A stretch of 64,000 nt of DNA from UPXZ01 sp964634605 (GTDB lineage: Bacteria; Bacteroidota; Bacteroidia; Bacteroidales; Paludibacteraceae), in the NCBI GenBank assembly GCA_964634605.1, contig CAZWLJ010000003.1:103702-167701 (forward strand), given 5' to 3'. The position numbers and the translations under genes are program-made. Below are positions 9,467 through 18,751 of the stretch, piece by piece (the first letter of the stretch is position 1; each line of letters begins with the position of its first letter). The notes under the pieces were generated by a model, which made no database searches, was not told where the DNA came from, and saw nothing but the letters and a program-made list of their open reading frames with translations.

Positions 9467-10453
9467 TTATTTAGTGTAGTTTACATTAGTAAGATAAGTT
9501 TCAAAGCCTTTACCCAAATCGTCAAGTGTACGCAGTGTAAGCTGCCATGCTCCGGCTGCATCGGTGTAATTCTTGTACCATCCGACTATTAACGTAATAT
9601 TCCCGCTGAAGTTTGAGGGTGGAAGTGGTTTTGTGGCAAATTTGGCATATTCACTCGTTGCAATGGCGATATCACCGGTACCATCGTTGATGTTTCGGAG
9701 CTGAGGATAGCCAACACCTCCTGTAGATGGTGCAAATATCATATTCTCAGCTGTAAGAGCTTTTTTATTTCCGTCGAATCCGGTAAAATAAGCATTTTTA
9801 ATGCAAATCAGTTTGTTAACCAGTTTGTTATAATCTGCGGCCTTGATTTGAGCTACAGTCATTGTATCGGCTTTAATCTTTTCGGGATGAGGCATTCCGT
9901 ATGAATGAACATGACTTTGAGCAGTAAAAAGCGGCATCCGTCCGGGTTCAATCCTGTAAATGGAGTCACTGCCTGACACTTTCAAACGTTCTTTATTAAC
10001 GTACAGCGAACCAAGTTGCGGTGACTGTCCGTACTTGCCAATATACATGCCGTTGCAGCGAATCCACACCTTTTGGCCTAAGGGATAAATGGCAGAAAGA
10101 CCCGAAGCATCGACTGAAACCTTGATTGCCTGCCCGTCGGGTTTATCTTCCTGAACGACAAAATATTTGTAAACATTGCCTTCCACATCGGTAGAAGTGA
10201 TATATCCACTGATTACTACATCTTCTGATGATTCTATTATATCGGCAGTATAGAGTCCGGCCATTTTTCCCACAGGATCTGAATACGCGTCCTTATCTGT
10301 CATAAACGCTGTTTTGAGCTGCTGTATCGTATAGGTTGTTTTTAATGAATCTCCCATCAGTTGTTCCACCGGGATAGCATCAAATTCTGTTTTGTTGCAC
10401 GATGAAAAAATTGCAACAGGAATGATTAAATATAATATATATTTGATTTTCAT
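9467..10453 (-). CDS. DUF5689 (OB-fold) lipoprotein
   Basis: This 328-residue lipoprotein has lipobox FSSC (Cys19). Residues from about 45 to 175 match the pattern of DUF5689, an OB-like beta-barrel seen in Bacteroidota surface proteins (TADIIESSEDVVISGYITSTD, KVWIRCNGMYIGKYG). The C-terminal half (TAENMIFAPS.. to TLRTLDDLG) is a second beta-rich region of the same kind. It is the middle gene of the operon TonB receptor - DUF5689 - anchor-J protein. It lies 27 bp after the receptor stop and 17 bp before the next start. It probably works as the surface partner of the receptor in place of a SusD. DUF5689 is also found fused to or beside extracellular nucleases in this phylum (family knowledge). 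Confidence 0.75.
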   Translation of the reverse strand: MKIKYILYLIIPVAIFSSCNKTEFDAIPVEQLMGDSLKTTYTIQQLKTAFMTDKDAYSDPVGKMAGLYTADIIESSEDVVISGYITSTDVEGNVYKYFVVQEDKPDGQAIKVSVDASGLSAIYPLGQKVWIRCNGMYIGKYGQSPQLGSLYVNKERLKVSGSDSIYRIEPGRMPLFTAQSHVHSYGMPHPEKIKADTMTVAQIKAADYNKLVNKLICIKNAYFTGFDGNKKALTAENMIFAPSTGGVGYPQLRNINDGTGDIAIATSEYAKFATKPLPPSNFSGNITLIVGWYKNYTDAAGAWQLTLRTLDDLGKGFETYLTNVNYTK

Positions 10454-10480
10454 ATTTCTAACTTTTTTCGGTTTGCAAAA

Positions 10481-13249
10481 TTAAAATCTGAATCCAAGAT
10501 TCAAGAACATATTAAAACCCCACGCATAATAATACTTGTTGGGAAACCTGTTCAGGTTTTCCATATCCAGTTTCGTTTCGTCAAGCATCGGCATTCTGCC
10601 TTGCTGGAAACCACCTGTTATCATACTTGTATTGTTAAGTATATTACTGAGGCTCAGATTAATATTCATCGAACGGCGATGCGGGAGGTAAACTACTTTA
10701 CCCACAGATGCATCTAATAAAAATCCGCCTTTCAATTTCTCCTGGGTACCGAGTATTCTCTTTGCTTCACCTGAAGGATCAGCATCGTAAAGCGCTACAT
10801 TGCTGGCTGTGAACCGGTTGGGTGCAAAATCAAGATAATTATTATCGAAATAATTGAGAGTTAAATCCGCAAACCACATTTTAGGATGAAAATAGTCAAG
10901 TGTGATATTAGCAGCCAGCTGAGGACCTGAGTTAATTTTCAATCCCTTAGTCAACACCGTTTCCTGGATATCCGCATTTGACCCGTTTTCAAAACTTTTC
11001 ACCCCGACAGCATCATTGGTGTAATGATAGTCGGCAAAAGTAGCAGCCGATGATATGGAGAAACTTCTGTTTAATTTTACAGATAATCCGGCTTCAATTC
11101 CCTGAAATATCTTATCAGATTTCATCAGCATATGGTTGATGAAAGTTCGGAGTGCATCGTCATAGTAACCTAAATTTTCAGATGTTCCGATCATGTGTGT
11201 GCGGAATCCCGTAAAACGACCCCGTACTGCGGGAAATACAAATGAATAATTCAGATCGTAAGATAATATTTTACGTGATTGAAGATACGGGATTCTATCA
11301 TCCTTTATGCGCTCTGACACATAGGCACCACTTGGGAGTGGTGAGCGTGTTTCGGCAAGTACATTGGCATACAGACGGTTTCGACCGTCAATTTTATAGG
11401 TTGCACCGGCTTTAACTGACGGATCTACAAACCACCAGATTTTTCCGGCGCCATAAGAGTTCTCAGGTGAGCGTCCGTTTCGCATGTATCCGTAACGGTT
11501 AAACTGTGTATAGGTCAACTGGGCTGCATAATAAATATCCAACTGCGAAAGATTCCATTCGTTCTGTACAAATGCACTACTGTGAATAATGTTGATATCA
11601 TATTTATACCCGAAAATATCTCCCTTTTTAATTACTTTATCCGGATTATTCAGGTCATTCTGAATTTTGTCGGGATCGGGATTCACGTCAACATTCAGGT
11701 CACGTTCGGCAAACTGGTCAATATCTATCCACTGGTTTCCTCCGAGCAAATCATCCATGGTTTTATAGTTGATGTCTTTAGCGTATTTTGCTTCCACACC
11801 CGCTGTTAAACGCAGTTTTGATGATATTTGATTGGTGTAGGTAGAATTAAAAGCAGTTTCCATCAGGTCATTATGACGACGTTCGACCACATATTTTGCG
11901 CTTCCGTCCGGATTGATCTGATTGTTTTTGTAGTTTGCCATATACAGCGATTCCCAGTCAATCTGCGATACCTTATCATTAACAGGTACTCCGTTTTCAA
12001 ATGCCCAGGCATTGCGTATCTGATCAGCAACTGATTCATCGGTCTGGAAACTGGGTAAATTCCGGTAATAATCGGGACGGGGATCGGGTGAGTTATAGAA
12101 ACCAAGCGCCGAATTGCTGTACATGCTGTAATGATATGCCAGCCCCGTTCGAAGTCGCTGAGTTTCGCTTATTTTGAAATCAGAAGCAATAATGGCAGTC
12201 GGATCAAAGCTTTTCACAATGCGCGAATTTCGCTTTACTCCCTCCTGATATCCCCAGTAGGAATTATAATAAATTGAACCTGTCAAATCATAAACCTCCT
12301 GAGTGGCTGCACTTTGCTGAGCACGTTTGGTTGGTGCACCATACGTGATAAGCGAAAGGCTGTGTCTGGGACTCAGCATTTTTTCGGCCGAGAGGAAATA
12401 TCCTGCCGAGTTGTAAAAAGTTCCCTGGGCGAGACCTTCGTCGGCCCACCGGAACACTCCCGATGCTGCAAATGCCCATCCGTTAGGCATCATTCCGGTA
12501 GCATATGTTACCTGTCCGCGCAGTTTATAGGCACGATTGCTGTAGGCTACACTTGCTCTGGTGCCTGCAGCAAATGCACTTGCCCGGTTCAGAATATTGG
12601 TATTGCTTCCCAGATTTCCATAGCTGAATGAGTTAGCTTCAGAACCGACTACCACGTCCTTGTTTCTGTTCGCATCATTCAATCCTCCCAGACTGGAATA
12701 ATTAAAACCTCCCCGGTCAAGCGCGTTGAAGTGCACGCCGTTTACATAGGTTGATTCAAATTCCTGCTCATATCCCCTCATTCGAAAACGCATGGGGCTG
12801 AAATTGAAGGAAGTCTGCGAAAGATAAACGTCGCCACGTGACAGACTTGACGAAATAGATTGCGAAGCGCGTCCTTCATCTTCGCTGAAGTCGGACTCAT
12901 TGAGCTGCAGAATGGCATCCTGACGTGATTCTTCCTGAATGTCAACGCGCATCAGGATGGTTCCGATTTCGTTCATTCCATCTTCTTTCAGGCTAAAAAC
13001 TTTAATCTGAGGCAGATAACCTGACCTGGAGAAACTAATCTCTTCTTCTCCGGCAGTCAGATATGAAAAATTAAACTCTCCCTGTGCATTCGTTTTTGTA
13101 GAAATATTCTGGTGCAATAACGTGACAGTCACGCCCGGAAGGGGAGATTCTGAATCAGCTGTTTTAACAAAACCGGAAAGCCTAGTTTGAGCTGATAAGA
13201 AAGCCGTTGTGAAAATAAAAGATGCAAATATCAACAATACTTTTCTCAT
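10481..13249 (-). CDS. TonB-dependent outer-membrane receptor with carboxypeptidase-regulatory-like N-terminus
   Basis: The 922-residue receptor has a signal peptide (cleavage near LSA-Q), an N-terminal regulatory-like beta-sandwich at about 22-105 (LSGFVKTADSESPLPGVTV), a plug domain at about 110-235 (RFRMRGYEQEFESTYVNGV, VVVGSEANSFSYGNLG) and a 22-strand barrel ending in FLNLGFRF, whose terminal Phe suits BAM recognition. It imports a ligand across the outer membrane using TonB energy. It is the first gene of a three-gene operon with two OB-fold/anchor-type lipoproteins and has no SusD homologue, so it does not look like a classical glycan utilisation pair. It diverges from a nuclease-fold lipoprotein. 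Confidence 0.9.
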   Translation of the reverse strand: MRKVLLIFASFIFTTAFLSAQTRLSGFVKTADSESPLPGVTVTLLHQNISTKTNAQGEFNFSYLTAGEEEISFSRSGYLPQIKVFSLKEDGMNEIGTILMRVDIQEESRQDAILQLNESDFSEDEGRASQSISSSLSRGDVYLSQTSFNFSPMRFRMRGYEQEFESTYVNGVHFNALDRGGFNYSSLGGLNDANRNKDVVVGSEANSFSYGNLGSNTNILNRASAFAAGTRASVAYSNRAYKLRGQVTYATGMMPNGWAFAASGVFRWADEGLAQGTFYNSAGYFLSAEKMLSPRHSLSLITYGAPTKRAQQSAATQEVYDLTGSIYYNSYWGYQEGVKRNSRIVKSFDPTAIIASDFKISETQRLRTGLAYHYSMYSNSALGFYNSPDPRPDYYRNLPSFQTDESVADQIRNAWAFENGVPVNDKVSQIDWESLYMANYKNNQINPDGSAKYVVERRHNDLMETAFNSTYTNQISSKLRLTAGVEAKYAKDINYKTMDDLLGGNQWIDIDQFAERDLNVDVNPDPDKIQNDLNNPDKVIKKGDIFGYKYDINIIHSSAFVQNEWNLSQLDIYYAAQLTYTQFNRYGYMRNGRSPENSYGAGKIWWFVDPSVKAGATYKIDGRNRLYANVLAETRSPLPSGAYVSERIKDDRIPYLQSRKILSYDLNYSFVFPAVRGRFTGFRTHMIGTSENLGYYDDALRTFINHMLMKSDKIFQGIEAGLSVKLNRSFSISSAATFADYHYTNDAVGVKSFENGSNADIQETVLTKGLKINSGPQLAANITLDYFHPKMWFADLTLNYFDNNYLDFAPNRFTASNVALYDADPSGEAKRILGTQEKLKGGFLLDASVGKVVYLPHRRSMNINLSLSNILNNTSMITGGFQQGRMPMLDETKLDMENLNRFPNKYYYAWGFNMFLNLGFRF

Positions 13250-13650
13250 AAATAAACTTTTATTCTGTTATTAATTATTCGTTTTATTTCGGATTTAAAA
13301 AAGTTTTGCAAGATACAACTTTTTTTCCACATACACATTTATTCATACTATATTTTTATCACCCGTATTCCTCAATATAATGCCTTCTGATTTAATACGA
13401 CTGACTTTCAATGTTTTCAGAATTACTCATCCCGGTTATAAACAGATAAAACAAATACAACATTTGTTTTCCTCCGGGTATAATGAACTTCAAAGTGCGA
13501 TTATAAAGTTCACGCAGAAATCTGAAAACGAAATCGGATTGAGCAATTCTCTAAGGATTTTACTGAATTGCTTTTTTTTCTCATATTTTTTTCGGACTTT
13601 TGTTCCTTTGAAAAAACACTTCTAAAATAGTCGATTTATTTACGAACATT
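13250..13650. other. Divergent intergenic region, receptor operon versus nuclease lipoprotein
   Basis: This 401-bp AT-rich region separates the receptor operon (minus) from the nuclease gene (plus) and presumably holds both promoters. I do not find an exact TAnnTTTG on either strand. The nearest plus-strand match is TTCCTTTG, about 45 bp before the nuclease ATG. A plus-strand open frame of 81 codons (13380-13625) shows no motif or signal and is probably not a gene. Confidence 0.5.
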
Positions 13651-14700
13651 ATGCGAAAGTTGATTTACTTTTTTGCCTTTTCCTTTATTTTTGTTGCATG
13701 CAGTACAGGAAAACAAGCATCATCTGCTGCTTCCGGCGGTAATTTCAGGGTGGCAAGCGTAGCTTTTTACAACCTTGAGAACCTGTTTGACACCATCAAT
13801 CAGAGTAATAACGATGAAGAATTTCTTCCCGAAGGTTCCATGAGATGGACCGGAATGAAATACAAAGCCAAACTGAAAAACATGTCCTATGTAATATCAC
13901 AGCTTGGTAAGGAAACCACACCCGGCGGACCTTCCATAATCGGTGTTTCGGAGCTGGAAAACCGCGGTGTGCTCGAAGATTTGGTAAAAGAGCCTTCAAT
14001 AGCTAACCGCACGTATGAAATTGTTCATTACAATAGCCCCGACCGTCGCGGAGTAGACGTTGGATTGCTGTACAATCCCAGGGATTTTCTGGTAACAGGC
14101 AGTAAATCGTACCGGTTACTGCCCAACGATACTGCTTTCAGAACCCGCGACCAGCTTCTTGTAAGCGGATACCTCCTGAACGAGAAAGTGCACATCATCG
14201 TAGGTCACTGGCCCTCCCGCACCGGTGGAGAAGTAGAATCTGCGCCACGGCGAAATGCCGCAGCCGCGCTTTCCAGACACATAGCCGATTCCCTGTACGC
14301 ACTTGATCCAAATGCAAAAATCGTCATAATGGGCGACCTGAACGACGATCCGTTTAACGAGAGCACTGCAAAAATACTGGATGCAAAAAGAAACATGGAA
14401 GATGTACCTGAGAAAGGACTTTACAATCCGATGTGGCGAATTCTTGACAGCGGAGTCGGGTCACTGGCATACAACAACCAATGGAACCTATTCGATCAGA
14501 TTATTGTTTCAAAACCTTTGCTAAGCAAGGATAAAACAAAATTATCATTCTGGAAAGCAGAAGTTTTTAACAAAAGTTTCCTCATTCAGCAGGAAGGTTC
14601 CTATAAAGGCACACCGATGCGAACACATGCCGGAGGAGTATGGCTCAACGGATACAGCGACCACTTCCCTACCCTGATTTACCTGGTGAAAGAAAAGTAA
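13651..14700 (+). CDS. Endonuclease/exonuclease/phosphatase-family lipoprotein
   Basis: This 349-residue lipoprotein (lipobox FVAC, Cys17) has a DNase I-like fold. The family's catalytic motifs appear in order: NLENLFD near 41, GVSELEN (metal-binding Glu) near 99, DRRGVDVGLLY, VGHWPSR (catalytic His), MGDLNDDP (Asp/Asn pair) and the C-terminal SDHFP. This family hydrolyses phosphodiester or phosphomonoester bonds. The membrane anchor and export signal point to extracellular or periplasmic nucleic acid, or possibly a sugar or lipid phosphate, as substrate. It faces the TonB receptor/DUF5689 operon and is followed 18 bp later by the DUF4290 gene. Confidence 0.88.
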   Translation: MRKLIYFFAFSFIFVACSTGKQASSAASGGNFRVASVAFYNLENLFDTINQSNNDEEFLPEGSMRWTGMKYKAKLKNMSYVISQLGKETTPGGPSIIGVSELENRGVLEDLVKEPSIANRTYEIVHYNSPDRRGVDVGLLYNPRDFLVTGSKSYRLLPNDTAFRTRDQLLVSGYLLNEKVHIIVGHWPSRTGGEVESAPRRNAAAALSRHIADSLYALDPNAKIVIMGDLNDDPFNESTAKILDAKRNMEDVPEKGLYNPMWRILDSGVGSLAYNNQWNLFDQIIVSKPLLSKDKTKLSFWKAEVFNKSFLIQQEGSYKGTPMRTHAGGVWLNGYSDHFPTLIYLVKEK

Positions 14701-14718
14701 AAATACAGTAATACAACT

Positions 14719-15309
14719 ATGGAATACCCAACACTTCAGGGAAAACTGATAATGCCCGAATATGGCCGGAATGTGCAGCAGATGATAGAATATGCACTGA
14801 AGATTGAAGACCGGGAAGAAAGAACCAAATGCGTTAACACCATTATCAACATCATGGGCAGCCTTTTTCCCTACCTTCGAGATGTGAATGACTTCAAACA
14901 TAAACTCTGGGATCATGTGGCTATCATGTCTGATTTCAAACTGGATATTGATTATCCGTATGAAATAGTGAAAAAAGAAGATATGTATGAACGCCCCGAA
15001 ACAATACCTTACAAAAATTCCAGAATCAGATACATGCACTACGGCAGAAACCTGGAAGAAATGATTGAGCGCATATCCGATTATCCCGAAGGAAATACAA
15101 AAAAAGAACTTATCCGGCTCATAGCCAATCAGATGAAAAAATGTTTTCTGAGCTGGAACAAAGAAGTTGTGGACGACAGGAAGATATTTGACGACCTGCG
15201 CGAACTGTCCAAAGGAAAAATTGACATTTCCGAAGATATCTTCAAGCTGATGGAAACAAAAGATGTGCTCCATTCAAAAAAAATCCAGAACAAGCCCAAA
15301 AAGAAATAA
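14719..15309 (+). CDS. DUF4290 protein
   Basis: This 196-residue cytoplasmic protein is of the DUF4290 type, a family conserved in Bacteroidota and commonly encoded directly upstream of murA, as it is here (68 bp). It is mostly helical, with two similar halves each starting YGRN(V/L).(Q/E)MIE, at about 15-20 and 114-119, which suggests an internal duplication. The tail is basic (KIQNKPKKK). The function is not known. The position beside murA suggests a link to envelope synthesis, which is inference from context only. Confidence 0.85.
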   Translation: MEYPTLQGKLIMPEYGRNVQQMIEYALKIEDREERTKCVNTIINIMGSLFPYLRDVNDFKHKLWDHVAIMSDFKLDIDYPYEIVKKEDMYERPETIPYKNSRIRYMHYGRNLEEMIERISDYPEGNTKKELIRLIANQMKKCFLSWNKEVVDDRKIFDDLRELSKGKIDISEDIFKLMETKDVLHSKKIQNKPKKK

Positions 15310-15377
15310 TTACGAACAAAAAATACCGCCGGTTCCAGGAAGGTCTTTTACGGATTTCTAATTTCTAAACAAATAAA

Positions 15378-16685
15378 ATGTCATCATTCAAAATAGAGGG
15401 AGGGCATAAACTTCACGGCTCCATCACTCCCCAGGGAGCAAAAAATGAAGCTTTGCAGGTGATTTGTGCCACACTCCTCACACCCGAAAAAGTAACAATC
15501 AGCAATATACCCGAGATTATTGATGTTCTGAACCTGATTGAATTGTTAAAAGAACTGGGAGTAAAAGTTGAGAGAATAGAAAAAGGCACTTATTCTTTCA
15601 CGGCAGACGCTATCAACACCGATTATCTTGAAACAGAATCCTTCTATCGGAGAAGCGCTTCACTTAGAGGTTCGGTTATGCTCGCAGGACCTTTGGTGGC
15701 ACGATTCGGAAAAGCAATTATTCCGAAACCGGGAGGTGATAAAATTGGCCGGCGGAGGCTGGACACCCATTTTCTGGGTATCCAGAAACTCGGCGCAGAG
15801 TTCGAATACGATGCCGACAAAAAATTATACAAAATAAGTTCAAAGAACCTGAAAGGATGCTTCATGCTGCTTGACGAAGCATCCGTAACCGGGACTGCCA
15901 ACATCCTGATGACGGCTGTAATGGCCGAAGGTGAAACTACAATCTACAACGCAGCCTGCGAACCATATCTTCAGCAATTATGCAAAATGCTCAACCGGAT
16001 GGGTGCGCAGATTTCAGGAGTCGGCTCCAATCTGCTGACAATCAGAGGCATAAAATCATTCAGAGGATGCAGTCACACACTTCTGCCCGATATGATTGAA
16101 GTGGGTAGTTTTATAGGTATGGCAGCGATGACAGGCTCTGAAATCACCATCAAAAATGTTGCATACAACGAACTTGGCATTATCCCCGATAGTTTCAGGA
16201 GGTTTGGTATCAATCTTGAGCAACGGTGCGATGATATTTATATTCCCCGACAGGACAGCTACACCATCGAATCGTTTATCGACGGCTCCATCATGACCAT
16301 TGCCGATGCACCCTGGCCCGGACTTACACCCGACTTGCTGAGCGTTTTCCTCGTTATTGCCACTAAGGCGGTTGGCAGCGTGCTGATACACCAGAAAATG
16401 TTTGAAAGCCGATTGTTTTTCGTGGATAAACTGATAGATATGGGCGCTCAGATTATTCTCTGCGACCCTCACAGGGCTACTGTAATCGGTTTGGGAAACA
16501 ATCTTCATCTGAGGGCAGCCAAAATGAGTTCACCCGATATTCGCGCCGGAATTGCCCTGCTTATTGCAGCTATGGCAGCCAATGGCACAAGTATAATCGA
16601 TAACATCGAACAGATTGACCGGGGATATCAGGATATCGACAAACGGCTCAATGCACTTGGTGCAAAAATTTCAAGGATTTCGTAA
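15378..16685 (+). CDS. murA: UDP-N-acetylglucosamine 1-carboxyvinyltransferase
   Basis: MurA, 435 residues, transfers enolpyruvate from PEP to UDP-GlcNAc, the first committed step of peptidoglycan synthesis in the cytoplasm. The substrate-binding Lys22-Asn23 pair is present (GAKNEAL). The active-site loop reads KPGGDKIGRRRLDTH at 117-131, so the fosfomycin-reactive Cys of E. coli (Cys115) is replaced by Asp121. The Asp near 313 in TPDLLSVF corresponds to the general base. Length and the two inside-out alpha/beta domains are normal for the family. It is downstream of the DUF4290 gene and upstream of a secreted thioredoxin-like gene. Confidence 0.96.
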   Translation: MSSFKIEGGHKLHGSITPQGAKNEALQVICATLLTPEKVTISNIPEIIDVLNLIELLKELGVKVERIEKGTYSFTADAINTDYLETESFYRRSASLRGSVMLAGPLVARFGKAIIPKPGGDKIGRRRLDTHFLGIQKLGAEFEYDADKKLYKISSKNLKGCFMLLDEASVTGTANILMTAVMAEGETTIYNAACEPYLQQLCKMLNRMGAQISGVGSNLLTIRGIKSFRGCSHTLLPDMIEVGSFIGMAAMTGSEITIKNVAYNELGIIPDSFRRFGINLEQRCDDIYIPRQDSYTIESFIDGSIMTIADAPWPGLTPDLLSVFLVIATKAVGSVLIHQKMFESRLFFVDKLIDMGAQIILCDPHRATVIGLGNNLHLRAAKMSSPDIRAGIALLIAAMAANGTSIIDNIEQIDRGYQDIDKRLNALGAKISRIS

Positions 16686-16717
16686 TTTGCTCTTAACACC
16701 ATCATATTTCGCAGACT

Positions 16718-17221
16718 ATGAGAACAATAACACTTTTCATCACTTTATTTTCAATCATATCAGCAACAGCCCAGACACCTTCTGATACTGCTGCTGCCTT
16801 TCAATATCCGGCAAAAGAAGCTATTACCAAACCTTACGACCCGAAAGAAGATGCCGCCAAAAAATTAAACGAGCTGATATCAGAGGCAAAAAAAGCAAAT
16901 AAAAACATTTTCATACAAGCCGGAGGCAACTGGTGCGGATGGTGCCTGAGGTTTAATTATTTTGTACACAATGTGCCCGAGCTGAAAGAAATACTGGACG
17001 AAAATTATCTTTACTACCACCTCAATTTCTCACCTGAGAATAAGAATGAAAAGGTATTCAGTAAATATACCGATCCGAATAAACGGTACGGATATCCGTT
17101 TTTCATCATTTTGAATCCTTCAGGAAAACTCATTCATATACAGGAAAGCGGAATTTTTGAAGCCGGCAAAGGTTACGATAAGCAAAAAGTCCGGAATTTT
17201 TTGCTGAAATGGAAACCATAA
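16718..17221 (+). CDS. Exported thioredoxin-like protein
   Basis: The 167-residue protein has a signal peptide (cleavage near ATA-Q), so it acts in the periplasm. The thioredoxin fold contains an active-site WCGWC (Cys73 and Cys76) and a probable cis-Pro in YGYPFFII near residue 128. The rest resembles the thioredoxin_7/DUF255-like group that reduces or isomerises disulfides in exported proteins. The substrate is unknown. It lies 32 bp after murA on the same strand, perhaps in its transcript. Confidence 0.85.
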   Translation: MRTITLFITLFSIISATAQTPSDTAAAFQYPAKEAITKPYDPKEDAAKKLNELISEAKKANKNIFIQAGGNWCGWCLRFNYFVHNVPELKEILDENYLYYHLNFSPENKNEKVFSKYTDPNKRYGYPFFIILNPSGKLIHIQESGIFEAGKGYDKQKVRNFLLKWKP

Positions 17222-17276
17222 ATAAAGAAAGTCAGTACGAAAGGAATTAATCAGCTATTTTTCATCCAATCTGAAC

Positions 17277-17885
17277 TTGATCAACTCTTACAAAACCATA
17301 TCAAAACTATCTGAAGGAATTTACAAAGAAAAAGGGAGTAAATTCCTTTCTTTTGCATTACCGGTCACTTCAGCAGACGAGGTGAAAATGGTTTTGGAAG
17401 AATACCGCAAAAAATTCTACGATGCCCGCCACATTTGCTATGCCTATATGCTTGGTGCAGAGCGAGAAGACTTCCGAGCGAATGACGACGGCGAGCCTTC
17501 CGGAACCGCAGGACGACCGATTTTGGGACAAATCAATTCCTTCGGACTGACCGATATTCTGGTGATTGTTATACGCTATTTTGGCGGAATTTTGCTGGGA
17601 ACTGGAGGGCTGATTACGGCTTACAAAGAAGCGGCAAAAGATGCACTTGAACAGGCTAAAATAGTGGAGAAAGTGATTACGACACGCTTTGATATTCAGT
17701 TTGGCTATGAATTAATGAACGAAGTTTTGCGGGTTTTCAAAGATTTTGAGCCTGAAATCCTGCGGTCTGAACTCCAGTACGACTGCAACTACCGGGTAGC
17801 GATTCCAATTTCGACATCCCAACAGTTTTTCAAGAAAATGAAAAGTATTTACGGAGTGAAAATCAGCCCGTCTGATATGGAATAA
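17277..17885 (+). CDS. YigZ/IMPACT-family protein
   Basis: This 202-residue protein has the UPF0029/IMPACT N-terminal domain with the signature DDGEPSGTAGRPIL at about 72-85, FGGI.LGTGGL after it, and a C-terminal DUF1949 ferredoxin-like domain. In other organisms members influence translation or proline metabolism, but the bacterial role is not settled. The start is a TTG at 17277. An in-frame TAA lies at 17223-17225 with no ATG or GTG between, and homologues start in the same place (SYKTI..LSEG). It lies between an exported thioredoxin-like gene and the FrnE-like gene. Confidence 0.9.
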   Translation: MINSYKTISKLSEGIYKEKGSKFLSFALPVTSADEVKMVLEEYRKKFYDARHICYAYMLGAEREDFRANDDGEPSGTAGRPILGQINSFGLTDILVIVIRYFGGILLGTGGLITAYKEAAKDALEQAKIVEKVITTRFDIQFGYELMNEVLRVFKDFEPEILRSELQYDCNYRVAIPISTSQQFFKKMKSIYGVKISPSDME

Positions 17886-17952
17886 AGAAAATCGATAAAC
17901 TTTCACACCTGCTTTCTTGTTTGACTGACGTAACTAAAAAACAAAAAAAACA

Positions 17953-18669
17953 ATGAAAGTAGAAATTTGGAGTGATATCGCCTGTCCGTTTTGTTATATA
18001 GGCAAAAAACATTTTGAGAAAGCACTGGCTCAATTCAGCGACAAAGATCAGTTGGAAATCATCTGGAAATCATACCTGCTTGATCCGGATTATGCATACA
18101 ACCCCGAAAATCCTGAAACTGAAGCTGAATATATTTCCCGACGAAAAGGAATTTCGATTGCTGATGCAAAAAAGATGTTCGAAGGCGTCACACGGATGGC
18201 TTCTATGGCAGGGTTGAATTACGATTTTGATAAAGTAGTGGTTGCCAATACTTTTGAAGCGCATCGAATTATTCAAATGGCTAAAAAGAAAGGGCTTGGA
18301 GATACAGCAGAGGAAGTTTTCTTTAAATCATTTTTCATTGACGGCGAAAATCTCAACGAAAACGACACGTTGGTGAAGTTGGGAATGACGATAGGTCTTT
18401 CTGCCGCTGAAGTAAGTGAAGCTTTGACCTCCGACACGTATTCCTACGAAGTTAACAACGACATCCGTGAAGCCCGTCAGATTGGTGTACAGGGTGTTCC
18501 ATTCTTTGTATTCGACAGGAAATATGCCGTATCGGGTGCCCAGCCTGTAGAAACACTCCTGCAAACCCTGGAAAAGGCTTATAATGAGTGGCTTATCAAA
18601 GCCCGGCCATCTCAACTCACCAGCTCCACCGAAGGCAGTTCGTGCAATTCAGACGGTAACTGCTATTGA
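17953..18669 (+). CDS. DsbA-family FrnE-like oxidoreductase
   Basis: This 238-residue thioredoxin-fold protein lacks a signal peptide, so it is cytoplasmic. The active site is CPFC (Cys11, Cys14) immediately after the first strand, followed by the helical insertion typical of the FrnE/polyketide-isomerase group, and GVQGVPFFVFD with the cis-Pro near residue 180. A C-terminal Cys-rich tail (SSCNSDGNC) is present and may be a second redox pair. FrnE proteins act as disulfide isomerases or oxidoreductases, and the client is unknown. The next gene is pyrB after 266 bp that hold a promoter and leader. Confidence 0.9.
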   Translation: MKVEIWSDIACPFCYIGKKHFEKALAQFSDKDQLEIIWKSYLLDPDYAYNPENPETEAEYISRRKGISIADAKKMFEGVTRMASMAGLNYDFDKVVVANTFEAHRIIQMAKKKGLGDTAEEVFFKSFFIDGENLNENDTLVKLGMTIGLSAAEVSEALTSDTYSYEVNNDIREARQIGVQGVPFFVFDRKYAVSGAQPVETLLQTLEKAYNEWLIKARPSQLTSSTEGSSCNSDGNCY

Positions 18670-18733
18670 CTGGACTTTATCAGATAATGATTAAAAAATA
18701 ACATCAAGTTCAAATTTGTTCTGATAAAATTTA

Positions 18734-18741
18734 TATCTTTG
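18734..18741 (+). promoter_or_regulatory. Promoter -7 element (TATCTTTG) of the pyrBI leader
   Basis: This is an exact TAnnTTTG, followed by GCAT as in many Bacteroidota promoters. A TTTG lies upstream at 18715-18718, but the gap is only 15 nt, shorter than the usual 19, so the -33 assignment is weak. It lies 64 bp downstream of the frnE-like stop and 10 bp upstream of the leader ORF. Confidence 0.6.
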
Positions 18742-18751
18742 CATACAAGTT

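Noticed and set aside
12314..12631. 105-codon plus-strand frame inside the TonB receptor gene
   Set aside because: Antisense shadow of a barrel region with no coding signature.
13380..13625. Plus-strand 81-codon frame in the gap between the receptor operon and the nuclease gene
   Set aside because: No signal peptide, motif or promoter, and the composition fits AT-rich intergenic DNA.
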